This document shows positions 15,791 through 24,438 of a stretch of DNA of 64,000 nt, piece after piece. The stretch is from the NCBI RefSeq assembly GCF_001424385.1, contig NZ_LMPO01000001.1, positions 345,685 to 409,684 of the forward strand, read 5' to 3'. Source of the stretch: Curtobacterium sp. Leaf183 (GTDB lineage: Bacteria > Actinomycetota > Actinomycetes > Actinomycetales > Microbacteriaceae). The notes beneath the pieces were generated by a model. It was not told where the DNA came from. It ran no database searches and worked only from the letters and a program-made list of their open reading frames with translations. The stretch's first letter is position 1; every line of letters begins with the position of its first letter. Position numbers and translations under genes: made by a program.

Positions 15791-16918
15791 ATGTCCACGA
15801 CCACCATCCCCACGCCCTCGGGCACGGAGACGATCCCCAGCACCATGCGAGCGGTCGTCGTCCACGGACCGGAGGACTACCGGCTCGAAGAGCGTCCGGT
15901 CCCGGTCCCCGGCCCCGGTGAACTACTGCTCAAGACGGATGCCGTCGGCGTCTGCGCGAGTGACCTGAAGTGCTACCACGGTGCCGCGAAGTTCTGGGGC
16001 GACGAGAACCGCACGGCGTGGGCCGAGCGGGACCGCATCCCCGGACACGAGTTCGTCGGCACGATCGTGTCCGCCGGCGACGGAGCCCTTGCCAAGCGCG
16101 GCGTTGCGCTCGGCGACCGCATCGCCTGCGAGCAGATCGTGCCGTGTTGGGAGTGCCGCTACTGCCTCGACGGCGCCTACTGGATGTGCGCCGTGCACGA
16201 CATGTTCGGCTTCAAGGGCTACGACGGCGCCATGGCCGAGTACGTCCTCGTCCCGACGAAGGCCCTGACCCACCCGGTCAGGCGCGACCTCCCCGGGCAC
16301 GTCGCCGCCTTCGCCGAGCCCCTCTCCTGCGCCTTCCATGCGGTCGAGCGCGCCGACATCAAGTTCAACGACGTCGTCGTGATCGCCGGCGCCGGGCCGA
16401 TCGGCCTCAGCGCGATCGCGGGTGCACGCCAGAAGAACCCGTTGAAGATCATCGCGCTCGACGTCGTCCCCGAGAAGCTCGCCCTCGCCGAGAAGGTCGG
16501 TGCGGACATGACGATCAACATCGCTGAACACGACGCGGTGTCGGTCATCAAGGAACTGACCGACGGCTACGGCGCCGACGTCTACATCGAGGCGACCGGC
16601 CACCCCTCGGCGGTTCCCCAGGGCCTGAACCTGCTGCGCAAGCTCGGCACGTTCGTCGAGTACTCGGTCTTCAAGGACGCTGTGTCGGTCGACTGGTCGA
16701 TCATCTCGGACGACAAGGAGCTCGACGTCCGCGGTGCCCACCTCGGCCCGCACACCTGGCCGGCCGCCATCAAGCTGCTCGAGGCCGAGACCCTGCCGAT
16801 GGACGAGATCTGCACGCACCAGTTCCCGCTCGAGCGCTTCCAGGACGCCCTCGACCTGGTCGGCGACTCGTCGGGTGGATCTGTGAAGGTCTCGATCATC
16901 CCGAGCATGAGCGTCTGA
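15791..16918 (+). CDS. eltD: Erythritol/L-threitol dehydrogenase-like zinc enzyme
   Basis: A 375-residue medium-chain zinc alcohol dehydrogenase. Catalytic zinc ligands are visible (Cys55, His86-Glu87 in PGHEF), as are the structural zinc cysteines 119, 122, 125 and 133, and the NAD loop GAGPIGLSAIAG. From memory, the stretch CYHGAAKFWGDENR and the region SIISDDKELDVRGAHLGPH closely resemble mycobacterial EltD, which oxidises erythritol and L-threitol to L-erythrulose. The ATG at 15791 follows GGAGGT by seven bases. It is the first gene of the operon dehydrogenase-permease-kinase-isomerase, which supports a polyol role. The exact tetritol is not proven. Confidence 0.85.
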   Translation: MSTTTIPTPSGTETIPSTMRAVVVHGPEDYRLEERPVPVPGPGELLLKTDAVGVCASDLKCYHGAAKFWGDENRTAWAERDRIPGHEFVGTIVSAGDGALAKRGVALGDRIACEQIVPCWECRYCLDGAYWMCAVHDMFGFKGYDGAMAEYVLVPTKALTHPVRRDLPGHVAAFAEPLSCAFHAVERADIKFNDVVVIAGAGPIGLSAIAGARQKNPLKIIALDVVPEKLALAEKVGADMTINIAEHDAVSVIKELTDGYGADVYIEATGHPSAVPQGLNLLRKLGTFVEYSVFKDAVSVDWSIISDDKELDVRGAHLGPHTWPAAIKLLEAETLPMDEICTHQFPLERFQDALDLVGDSSGGSVKVSIIPSMSV

Positions 16919-16932
16919 TCCGAAGGGTGCAC

Positions 16933-18258
16933 ATGGGTCCCGCAACGAACGCCACCACTCGCCCTCCGGGCTCAGTGTCCGAGGTCCGCGCCGCCGAGGG
17001 CCGCCTCGACCGGATGGGCATCCCCCGTCCGCTCGCACTCGGGTTCCTCGCCGTCCTGGTCTTCATGACCGGCAACGGCGTCGAGTCGAACTTCATCACG
17101 CCGCACATGGTCGCCGTGCTCGGGTCCCCCGAGGCCACCGTGGCGACGATCGTGACGTTCTACAGCCTGGCCGCCCTGATCGGCAGCTACGTGTCGGGCG
17201 CCCTGTCCGACCTGATCGGCCCTCGCCGGGTGATGATCCTCGGGTTCGCCGTGTGGGTCGTGTTCGAGGTGCTGTTCCTGCTCGCGCTCGGCGTCGGCAG
17301 CGTGCCCTTCGCCGCCACCGCGTACGCCATCCGCGGGTTCGGCTACCCGCTCTTCGCGTTCGCGTTCCTGGTGTGGGTGAACATCACGACGCCCGTCGAG
17401 CGCAACGGCTCGGCCGTCGGGTGGTTCTACGTGGCCTTCACGGGTGGCCTGCCGACGCTGGGCTCGCTCTTCGCCATCGGGGCCATCCCGGTGTTCGGCG
17501 GCGGCACCGTGGGTGAGACCGGCGCGATGGTCGCGTCGATCGGCCTGGTCGTGATCGGCTTCCTCATCCTGCTGTTCGGCGTCCGGCTGCCCAACGGGTT
17601 CAGCCGGATCGCCCCCGAGGGCGAGAGCGCCTGGCGGGTCATGACGAGCGGCATCCGGCTGACGGCCACCCGCCCGAAGATCCTGATGGGCTTCCTGGTG
17701 CGCCTGATCAACACGGCGCCCGAGTTCGGCATGTTCGTCGTGCTGCCCGCCGTGATCGCGAACGACCGCGGGTGGGGTCAGAGCCGCTGGCTGCTGATGA
17801 CCGTGTGCGTGTACGCGACGAACATCCTGGTGAACGCCCTGTTCGGCTGGGTCGGCGACAAGATCGGCTGGCAGCGCACCGTCAAGTGGTTCGGGATCAT
17901 GGGCTCCGCGATCGGGCTCGTCGCCTGGTGGTACGTCCCGCAGCTGGTCCCCGCCGGCTCGACGTGGGGCTACGTGCTCTCCGTCATCGCCGGCTGCGTG
18001 TTCGGCTGCCTGCTCGCCGGGTTCGTCCCGATGGGCGCGATCATGCCGGCGCTCGCACCCGAGCACAAGGGCGCCGCAATGGCGATGTACACGACGGCCG
18101 CTGGTGGTGCTGCGTTCCTCGGCACCGGGGTCGTCGCGGCAGTCTTCGCCCTGGGCGGCGGCGGCCAGGCGGTGACCTGGACCTTCGTCGGCCTGTACGC
18201 CTGCGCCTTCGTGATGATCCACTTCCTCAAGGTGCCGCAGGGCGAGCGCGCGCACTGA
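16933..18258 (+). CDS. Polyol permease, RbtT/DalT/CsbX family
   Basis: A 441-residue MFS carrier with twelve hydrophobic segments. MGIPRPLALGFLAVLVFMTGNGVE, RGFGYPLFAFAFLVWVNITTPVERNGSAVGWF and AFTGGLPTLGS follow the pattern of ribitol and D-arabinitol proton symporters (RbtT, DalT). It starts 15 bases after the dehydrogenase stop; ATG 16933 is preceded by AAGGG, with an in-frame GTG at 16927. The locus therefore has two uptake routes for polyols, this permease and the divergent ABC importer, perhaps with different affinity or substrate. Confidence 0.85.
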   Translation: MGPATNATTRPPGSVSEVRAAEGRLDRMGIPRPLALGFLAVLVFMTGNGVESNFITPHMVAVLGSPEATVATIVTFYSLAALIGSYVSGALSDLIGPRRVMILGFAVWVVFEVLFLLALGVGSVPFAATAYAIRGFGYPLFAFAFLVWVNITTPVERNGSAVGWFYVAFTGGLPTLGSLFAIGAIPVFGGGTVGETGAMVASIGLVVIGFLILLFGVRLPNGFSRIAPEGESAWRVMTSGIRLTATRPKILMGFLVRLINTAPEFGMFVVLPAVIANDRGWGQSRWLLMTVCVYATNILVNALFGWVGDKIGWQRTVKWFGIMGSAIGLVAWWYVPQLVPAGSTWGYVLSVIAGCVFGCLLAGFVPMGAIMPALAPEHKGAAMAMYTTAAGGAAFLGTGVVAAVFALGGGGQAVTWTFVGLYACAFVMIHFLKVPQGERAH

Positions 18259-18266
18259 CGGACCCC

Positions 18267-18305
18267 GGTCCGGCCGGGCACCCGCGACGAGTGCCCTGCC
18301 GGACC
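18267..18305. promoter_or_regulatory. Stem-loop between permease and kinase genes
   Basis: Arms of 15 bases with one mismatch (18267-18281, 18291-18305; GGTCCGGC.GGGCAC) and a nine-base loop fall in a 140-base gap inside an otherwise tight operon. It could be a partial terminator or a processing site that lowers kinase output relative to the upstream genes. Confidence 0.5.
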
Positions 18306-18398
18306 ACCCGCCCGACCGGTGCCCGGCCGAGCCACCGCCTGACCGTCGACCCACCCGGCAGGCGCACACTGAACCCCGACACGACAGGACCCACGCTC

Positions 18399-20141
18399 AT
18401 GACCACCATCCACGACGACCCCGACGAGTTCGCCGAGGACCAGCTCGCCGGCTGGCTGGCGCTGTACGCCGACCGGGTGCGCGGTGTCCACGGCGGCGTC
18501 GTCGCCCTGCCGACCGAGCACGCGGACCCGCAGGTCGCGGTCGTCATCGGCGGCGGCTCGGGCCACTACCCCGCGTTCTGCGGTGTCGTCGGCCCGGGCT
18601 TCGCCACCGGCGCCGTCGTGGGCAACGTCTTCACCTCGCCGTCGACGGCCCAGGTCTACGCGGTCGCCAAGGCCGCCGACCAGGGCCGTGGCGTCGTGCT
18701 GTCGTTCGGCAACTACGCCGGGGACACGATGAACTTCGGGCTGGCGGCCGAACGGCTGAACGCCGAGGGCATCGACACCCGGATCGTCATCGTCACCGAC
18801 GACGTGGCCAGCGCCGACGAGGAAGCGAAGCGCCGCGGGATCGCCGGGGACTTCTCGGTGTTCAAGGCGATGGGCGCGGCAGCCGCAGCGGGCGCGGACC
18901 TCGACGAGGTCGAGCGCATCGGGACCGCGTCCAACGCCGCCACGCGCACGATCGGCGTCGCCTTCTCGGGCTGCACGATGCCCGGCGCCACCGAACCGCT
19001 GTTCACCGTGCCCGACGGCCACCTGGGTCTGGGGCTCGGCATCCACGGCGAGCCGGGCATCGAAGATGTCCCGCTGCTCCGTGCGACGGACCTGGCGGCG
19101 CTGCTCGTCGAGCGGCTGCTGTCCGAGCGTCCCGCGAGTGCGGGGACCCGTGTCGCACCGATCCTGAACGGGCTCGGCGACACGAAGTACGAAGAACTCT
19201 TCCTGCTCTGGGGCCGAGTGCTCCCCCTGCTGCAGGAAGCCGGCCTCGAGGTCGTGGACCCCGAGGTCGGCGAGCTCGTCACCAGTCTGGACATGGGCGG
19301 CTGCTCGCTCACGCTCCAGTGGCTCGACGACGAGCTCGAGACACTCTGGCGCGCCGACGCCTACACGCCGGCGTACCGCAAGGTCGCGGCGCCGGTCGCC
19401 GCGCTCGTGCCGGCCGAGGCGGTGGCCGACGCCGAGGACGACGCACTCGTCGTGCCGGACGCGACCGAGGCCTCCCGGCACGCCGCGCAGACCGCGCGCG
19501 CTGCGATCGACGCAATCGACGCGCTGCTCCGCGAGCACGAGGAGGAGCTGGGCCGCATCGACGCGGTCGCCGGCGACGGCGACCACGGCCGCGGCATGGT
19601 CAAGGGCATCGGTGCCGCCGGCAAGGCGGTCGACCGGGTCGGCCAGGAGGCCGGGGTCGCCTTCGTCCTCGGACGCGCCGGTGACGCGTGGGCCGAGTTC
19701 GCCGGCGGCACGTCCGGGGTGCTGTGGGGTGCAGCGCTCGAGGCCTTCGGCCGCTCGCTCGGCGACGACCGCTCCGCGATCGAGCCCACCGACGTCGTCG
19801 ACGCCGCCCAGGCCTTCGCCGACTCGATCGTGCTCCTGGGCGGGGCGTCACGCGGCGACAAGACGCTGCTCGACGCGCTGCTGCCGTTCGTCGAGGACCT
19901 GCGGTCGTCGGTCGGGTCCGGCAGTCCGCTCGCCGACGCATGGCAGTCCGCCGCCGCCGTCGCGGTCACCGAGGCGCAGGCGACCGCCGACCTCAGGCCG
20001 AAGGTCGGGCGCGCCCGACCGCTGGCCGAGAAGAGCCTGGGGACGCCCGACGCGGGCGCCACCTCGATGGGGATGATCCTCACGCGCGTCGGCGAGGTCC
20101 TCGCCGACCGTGCAGCAGACAAGGAAGGAACGCACGCATGA
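18399..20141 (+). CDS. Two-domain dihydroxyacetone/erythrulose kinase
   Basis: A 580-residue fusion of DhaK (about 1-330) and DhaL (about 370-575). The DhaK part has [10 protein letters not shown] (51-60, where the usual form is GGGSGHEPAH) and the substrate-linking His216 in GLGIHGEPG. DhaL has the ATP/Mg motif GDGDHGRG (392-399) and the closing [16 protein letters not shown]-dependent kinases of this shape include the L- and D-erythrulose kinases (LerK, DerK) of mycobacteria. The changed substrate loop and the neighbouring EltD-like and RpiB-like genes favour erythrulose over dihydroxyacetone. The stereochemical preference cannot be read. Confidence 0.85.
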   Translation: MTTIHDDPDEFAEDQLAGWLALYADRVRGVHGGVVALPTEHADPQVAVVIGGGSGHYPAFCGVVGPGFATGAVVGNVFTSPSTAQVYAVAKAADQGRGVVLSFGNYAGDTMNFGLAAERLNAEGIDTRIVIVTDDVASADEEAKRRGIAGDFSVFKAMGAAAAAGADLDEVERIGTASNAATRTIGVAFSGCTMPGATEPLFTVPDGHLGLGLGIHGEPGIEDVPLLRATDLAALLVERLLSERPASAGTRVAPILNGLGDTKYEELFLLWGRVLPLLQEAGLEVVDPEVGELVTSLDMGGCSLTLQWLDDELETLWRADAYTPAYRKVAAPVAALVPAEAVADAEDDALVVPDATEASRHAAQTARAAIDAIDALLREHEEELGRIDAVAGDGDHGRGMVKGIGAAGKAVDRVGQEAGVAFVLGRAGDAWAEFAGGTSGVLWGAALEAFGRSLGDDRSAIEPTDVVDAAQAFADSIVLLGGASRGDKTLLDALLPFVEDLRSSVGSGSPLADAWQSAAAVAVTEAQATADLRPKVGRARPLAEKSLGTPDAGATSMGMILTRVGEVLADRAADKEGTHA

Positions 20142-20620
20142 CGTACCGTCTCGTGATCGGCTCGGATGACGCCGGGTTCGACTACAAGGAGATCATCAAG
20201 CGGGACTTGCAGAGCGACGACCGCGTGACGTCCGTGGTGGACGTCGGGGTCGACGCGGACGGGCACACCGCCTACCCGCACGTCGCCGTCGATGCCGCTC
20301 GTCTCGTCGCGAACGGCGAGGCCGACCGGGCCATCCTGATCTGCGGCACCGGGCTCGGCGTCGCGATCAGCGCGAACAAGGTCCCCGGCATCCGTGCCGT
20401 CACCGCGCACGACTCGTACAGCGTCGAGCGCTCCGTGCTGTCCAACGACGCGCAGGTGCTCTGCATGGGGCAGCGGGTGATCGGGGTCGAGCTGGCCCGA
20501 CGCCTGGCGAAGGAGTGGCTCGGCTACGAGTTCGACACCGCGTCGGCGAGCGCCGAGAAGGTCGCCGCCATCTGCGAGTACGACGGCAGCGCGCCGGCCG
20601 GCGTCGACGCGCAGGCGTAG
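20138..20620 (+). CDS. rpiB: RpiB family sugar-phosphate isomerase (EryI-like candidate)
   Basis: A 160-residue RpiB/LacAB-type isomerase. Cys69 in [16 protein letters not shown] is the catalytic base position, and His91 in TAHDSYS is also conserved. The usual GxDHAG near the start reads [10 protein letters not shown], an Asp in place of the substrate His, which may reflect a substrate other than ribose 5-phosphate. ATG 20138 overlaps the kinase stop (ATGA) after AAGGAAGG. In tetritol pathways an RpiB-type enzyme converts D-erythrulose 4-phosphate to D-erythrose 4-phosphate for the pentose phosphate route. Confidence 0.85.
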   Translation: MTYRLVIGSDDAGFDYKEIIKRDLQSDDRVTSVVDVGVDADGHTAYPHVAVDAARLVANGEADRAILICGTGLGVAISANKVPGIRAVTAHDSYSVERSVLSNDAQVLCMGQRVIGVELARRLAKEWLGYEFDTASASAEKVAAICEYDGSAPAGVDAQA

Positions 20621-20644
20621 GGCGCGCTCGCGGCCGACGCCGTC

Positions 20645-20704
20645 GCACAACCAAGAGCAGTTCGCACCACGGATTCCCGTGGTGCCAACTGCTCCCGGTT
20701 GTGC
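20645..20704. terminator. Long 60-base imperfect hairpin
   Basis: Three paired blocks (GCACAACC, AGCAGTT, GCACCACGG with their complements) are broken by a 3-base internal loop and one mismatch around an ATTC loop. It lies between the convergent isomerase and FGGY kinase genes, so two-way termination is likely. Confidence 0.7.
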
Positions 20705-20773
20705 GGCGCCACTCCGCGCCAGCGGCACACGACCGGCCAGCGGAGCCACTCCGCGCCAGAGGCGACTGACGCG

Positions 20774-22243
20774 TCAGCTCCGCGCCGCCAACCGGTGCAC
20801 GACGGCCTTCGTCGCCTCGTACAGCTCGCGGTAGTCGCGGTACCCCTGCTCGTACGCCGCGTGCGCAACGGGGTCCGGCTCGATGCGCTCGGCGGGCCGG
20901 TTCCACGCGGCGATGTCGACGTCGGCAACGAGTGCCGCCGCCAGGAACGCCGACCCGTACGCCGCTCCGACGGTCACCGTGGGGATCGTCTGCGGCAGGC
21001 CCGTCACGTCGGACACGATCCGCGGCCACAGCCGCCCGAGCAGCCCCCCGCCCGCACCGACGAGCTCGTCGACCACGACCCCCGCGTCCCGCAGCACCTC
21101 CACGTTGTGCCGCACCGCGTACGCCGTCGCCTCGAGCGTCGCCCGGTACAGGTCGCCCCGCGTGTGCCGCACCGTGAGTCCGGCGATCACCCCGCGCGCG
21201 TCGGGGTCCGCGATCGGCGTCCGCTCACCCGCGAAGTACGGCAGCATCAGCAGCCCGCGTGCGCCGATCCCGGAGGCGTCCGCCTCGTCGAGCATCGACC
21301 GCCAGTCGCCGTCGACGAGCCGCCGGAGCCACTCGGTGATCGCCCCGGAGGTCGCCATCCCGCCGGACACGCTCGGCTGCTCCGGGTGGGTGCCCACCGT
21401 CGTCCACATGCCCGGCACCGGGGTCGGCTCGGCGGTCGGCACGATCATGAACATGGTGGTTCCGTACTGCAGGAACATCCGGCCCGGCACGGACTCGCCC
21501 ACGCTGACCCCCTCTGCCCAGGCGTCGATGGTCCCGGCGGTGACCGGGATGCCGGCCGGGAGGCCCGTGGCCGCGGCCGCGGCGGCGGTCACCGTCCCCG
21601 CCTGGTCACCGGACCAGAGCAGGCGCGGCATGGGCAGACCGGGCGCGAGTCGGTCGCACCACTCCGGGATCCACGCGTTCGTGTGGACGTCGTACAGCGG
21701 CGTGGTCTGGCTGGCGGAGTGGTGGTCGAGGACGTACTCCCCCGTCAGGAGCTCGACCACGCGCGACGACGGCATCGTGAACCGCGCGGCGCGTTCCCAC
21801 ACCGCGGGTTCGTGACGGGCGACCCAGGCGAGCTTGGCCCCGGCGGCCTGGGTGCTCAGCGCCGATCCGCATCGCTGTCGGACGGCGTCCTCACCGCCGA
21901 GCTCGGCGGTCAGGTCCGCGAGCATCGCCGCCGACCGGGTGTCGATGCCGTACAGCACCGCGGGGCGCAGCGGCTCGCCGGCGTCGTCGGTCAGCAGCAC
22001 GCACGGGCCGATCCCGCTCACGCCGACCGAGACCACGTCGACGTCGGGGACGACCGCCAGGAGTTCCCGCGTCAGTGCGCCGAACTCGTCCCACCAGACG
22101 GCGCCGTCCATCTCGACCAGGCCCTGCTCGGGGCGGTCGACCTCGTGGTGGCGGACGACCTCGGCGATGACGTGTCCGTCGAACCGCACCAGCAGCGCCT
22201 TCGTGCTCGACGTCCCGATGTCCAGACCGAGCACTGCCCGCAT
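20774..22243 (-). CDS. FGGY family carbohydrate kinase
   Basis: A 489-residue kinase with the ATP-phosphate motif LGLDIGTSSTKALL (residues 5-18), the FGGY N-terminal WWDEF region, TAGTIDAWAEGVS and the C-terminal ATP site ELVGAGGGLLGRLWPRIVSDVTGLP. Xylulokinase, gluconate kinase and erythritol kinase (EryA) all belong here, and the sequence does not settle which this is. It is convergent to the tetritol operon and separated from it by a strong hairpin, so it need not serve the same pathway. GGAGA precedes ATG 22243. Confidence 0.85.
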   Translation of the reverse strand: MRAVLGLDIGTSSTKALLVRFDGHVIAEVVRHHEVDRPEQGLVEMDGAVWWDEFGALTRELLAVVPDVDVVSVGVSGIGPCVLLTDDAGEPLRPAVLYGIDTRSAAMLADLTAELGGEDAVRQRCGSALSTQAAGAKLAWVARHEPAVWERAARFTMPSSRVVELLTGEYVLDHHSASQTTPLYDVHTNAWIPEWCDRLAPGLPMPRLLWSGDQAGTVTAAAAAATGLPAGIPVTAGTIDAWAEGVSVGESVPGRMFLQYGTTMFMIVPTAEPTPVPGMWTTVGTHPEQPSVSGGMATSGAITEWLRRLVDGDWRSMLDEADASGIGARGLLMLPYFAGERTPIADPDARGVIAGLTVRHTRGDLYRATLEATAYAVRHNVEVLRDAGVVVDELVGAGGGLLGRLWPRIVSDVTGLPQTIPTVTVGAAYGSAFLAAALVADVDIAAWNRPAERIEPDPVAHAAYEQGYRDYRELYEATKAVVHRLAARS

Positions 22244-22387
22244 GCCGTCTCCTTCGCCGCCATCCGACCCGACGGGGCCGCACGCCCGAGTCTACGAAGG
22301 TCCGCGGACCGCGTCGGAGCACAGCGGACTGTCGGTTGCCGGACCTACTGTGCTCACGACTCCAACGCTCCACCGAGGGGATCCGCA

Positions 22388-23455
22388 ATGAAGAAGTCCG
22401 CATGGCTGCCCGCCGTCATCGCACCCGTGGTCGTCGCCGGTGCCATCGCCGCCCCGGCACTGGCCAACGCCGCCGACACCCCGCTCGCCGGGTCCCACCC
22501 CACCGCAGCGGACGTGATCGCCAGCGTCGCGAAGTCCTCCGACGCGCAGTACTCGGGCAAGCTCTCGCAGACCAGTGACCTCGGACTCCCCGAACTGCCC
22601 ACCGGCTCGGGTGGGTCCTCGCTCGAGGGCAACGCCTCGGACGCGCTCAGCATGCTCACCCAGTCGCACACCGCCCGCGTGTACGTCGACGGTGGGTCCA
22701 AGCAGCGCATCCAGGTCACCCAGCAGCTCGCCGAGCAGGACCTGGTCCGCAACGGCAGCGACGTCTGGACCTGGGACTCGAAGCAGCGCGAGGCCACCCA
22801 CGTCACCCTGCCGAAGGACACCGCGACCTCGCTCGAGCACGGCACGACGACCCCGGCCGACATCGCGAAGCAGGCCATCGACGCCATCACGCCGAGCACC
22901 TCGGTGTCCAAGCCGACCAGCACCACGGTCGCCGGTCAGCGCGCCTGGCAGGTCGTGCTGACGCCGAAGTCCTCCGACACCCTCGTGGGCCGCGTCGAGC
23001 TCGCCGTCGACCAGCAGACCGGCCTGCCGCTCCGCGCCACGGTCCTGGCGAAGGGCCAGTCCGACCCGGCGTTCCAGGTCGGCTACACCAGCCTCTCCTA
23101 CGGCGCCCCGGCCTCGCGGCTGTTCGACTTCACCCCGCCGTCCGACGCGAAGGTCACCACGAAGGACCTGTCCGACGTCGAGCACCATGCCGGTCACCGG
23201 GGCCACGCGGGCGACCGCGGCGCCGCGCCGACCACCACCGGCACCGGGTGGGCCATGATCGCCGAGCTCCCCGCCGGCAGCGCGGACACCAGCAGCCTCG
23301 ACGCCGACGGCAGCGCCCTGCTCGGTCAGGTGACGAAGGCCGTCGACGGTGGCCGGGCCATCCAGACCTCGCTGGTCTCGGTGTACCTCACCGATGACGG
23401 TCGGGTCCTGGCAGGTGCCGTGCCGGTGTCGTCCCTGGTCGCCGCCGCCAAGTGA
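22388..23455 (+). CDS. Exported LolA-like lipid- or lipoprotein-carrier protein
   Basis: A 355-residue secreted protein with a signal peptide (residues about 1-28, cut after ANA) and a mature fold like LolA/RseB/LppX: ADVIASVAKSSDAQYSGKLSQTSDLG, VWTWDSKQREATHVTL, AGQRAWQVVLTPKSSDTLVGRVELAVDQQTGLPLRATV. A histidine-rich linker (HHAGHRGHAGDRG) sits near residue 260. The gene has GAGGGG before the start and is coupled to an ABC ATPase by a GTGA overlap. It may therefore be the outer partner of an exporter of lipid-like or hydrophobic material. Function is inferred from fold only. Confidence 0.78.
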   Translation: MKKSAWLPAVIAPVVVAGAIAAPALANAADTPLAGSHPTAADVIASVAKSSDAQYSGKLSQTSDLGLPELPTGSGGSSLEGNASDALSMLTQSHTARVYVDGGSKQRIQVTQQLAEQDLVRNGSDVWTWDSKQREATHVTLPKDTATSLEHGTTTPADIAKQAIDAITPSTSVSKPTSTTVAGQRAWQVVLTPKSSDTLVGRVELAVDQQTGLPLRATVLAKGQSDPAFQVGYTSLSYGAPASRLFDFTPPSDAKVTTKDLSDVEHHAGHRGHAGDRGAAPTTTGTGWAMIAELPAGSADTSSLDADGSALLGQVTKAVDGGRAIQTSLVSVYLTDDGRVLAGAVPVSSLVAAAK

Positions 23456-24438
23456 GCACGACCGCACCGACCGAGCACGACCGGACCGGCGCGGTGACGG
23501 ATCCGGAGCTGGCGATCCGCACCGCGGGCCTGGCGAAGGTCTTCCGCAGACAGCGCGCGGTCGACGGGATCGACCTCGCGGTCCCCCGGGGGTCCGTGTA
23601 CGGGTTCCTCGGGCCGAACGGCTCCGGCAAGACGACCACCATCCGGATGCTGCTCGGACTGTCGTCGGCGACGGGCGGGTCGATCCAGGTGCTGGGCGAG
23701 TCCATGCCGCAAGCGCTGCGCACCGTGCTCCCCCGGGTCGGGGCGCTGGTCGAGGGGCCCGCGTTCTACCCGTACCTGTCCGGGCGGGCGAACCTGTCCC
23801 GGTTCGACGCCGCCGACCCGACCACGGACGCCCGCACGCGCAAGGACCGGGTCGCCACGGCGCTCGACCGTGTCGGGCTCTCCCACGCCGCCGACAAGAA
23901 GGCGCACGCGTACTCGCTCGGCATGAAGCAACGGCTGGGACTCGCGAACGCCCTCCTGACGCCCCGCGAGCTGCTGGTGCTCGACGAACCGACGAACGGC
24001 CTCGACCCGCAGGGCACCCGCGAGGTCCGCAACCTCATCCGCTCCCTCGCCGACGACGGCACGACGGTGTTCGTCTCGAGTCACCTGCTCGCCGAGATCG
24101 AGCAGGTCTGCACGCACGCCGGGGTGATGCGCACGGGCAAGCTCGTCGCGCAGGGCACGCTCGACGACCTCCGCTCGGCGGGCGCACGCACGGTGACGGT
24201 CCGCACCCCCGACGTCGGGCAAGCAGGCTCGGTCATGATGCGCCTCGGTCTGAGCCCACGGCACGACGGCGGTGCCGATGCGCTCGTCGCCGACCTGCCC
24301 GCCTCCCTGCTGCCCGAGACCATCGTCACCGAGCTGGTGCACGCCGACGTCCGGGTCCGGGGCATCGCCGTCGGCGGCGGCACCCTCGAGGACCTCTTCG
24401 TCGCGCTCACCGGGGAGGGCTTCGATGTCGCTGCCTGA
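23452..24438 (+). CDS. ABC transporter ATPase
   Basis: A 328-residue ATPase with Walker A GPNGSGKT (54-61), signature YSLGMKQRLGLA, Walker B LLVLDEPTNGLDPQG and the H-loop in FVSSHLLAEIEQ. The C-terminal extension of about 100 residues is that of CcmA/drug-exporter type subunits. The GTG start overlaps the stop of the preceding exported-protein gene. Together with the permease downstream it forms an exporter or lipoprotein-release type system of unknown cargo. Confidence 0.9.
   Translation: MSTTAPTEHDRTGAVTDPELAIRTAGLAKVFRRQRAVDGIDLAVPRGSVYGFLGPNGSGKTTTIRMLLGLSSATGGSIQVLGESMPQALRTVLPRVGALVEGPAFYPYLSGRANLSRFDAADPTTDARTRKDRVATALDRVGLSHAADKKAHAYSLGMKQRLGLANALLTPRELLVLDEPTNGLDPQGTREVRNLIRSLADDGTTVFVSSHLLAEIEQVCTHAGVMRTGKLVAQGTLDDLRSAGARTVTVRTPDVGQAGSVMMRLGLSPRHDGGADALVADLPASLLPETIVTELVHADVRVRGIAVGGGTLEDLFVALTGEGFDVAA

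Noticed and set aside
20774-22243. FGGY kinase as part of the tetritol operon (EryA-like)
   Set aside because: It runs in the opposite direction behind a strong hairpin, and the DhaK-type kinase already supplies the phosphorylation step. Membership in the pathway cannot be supported.
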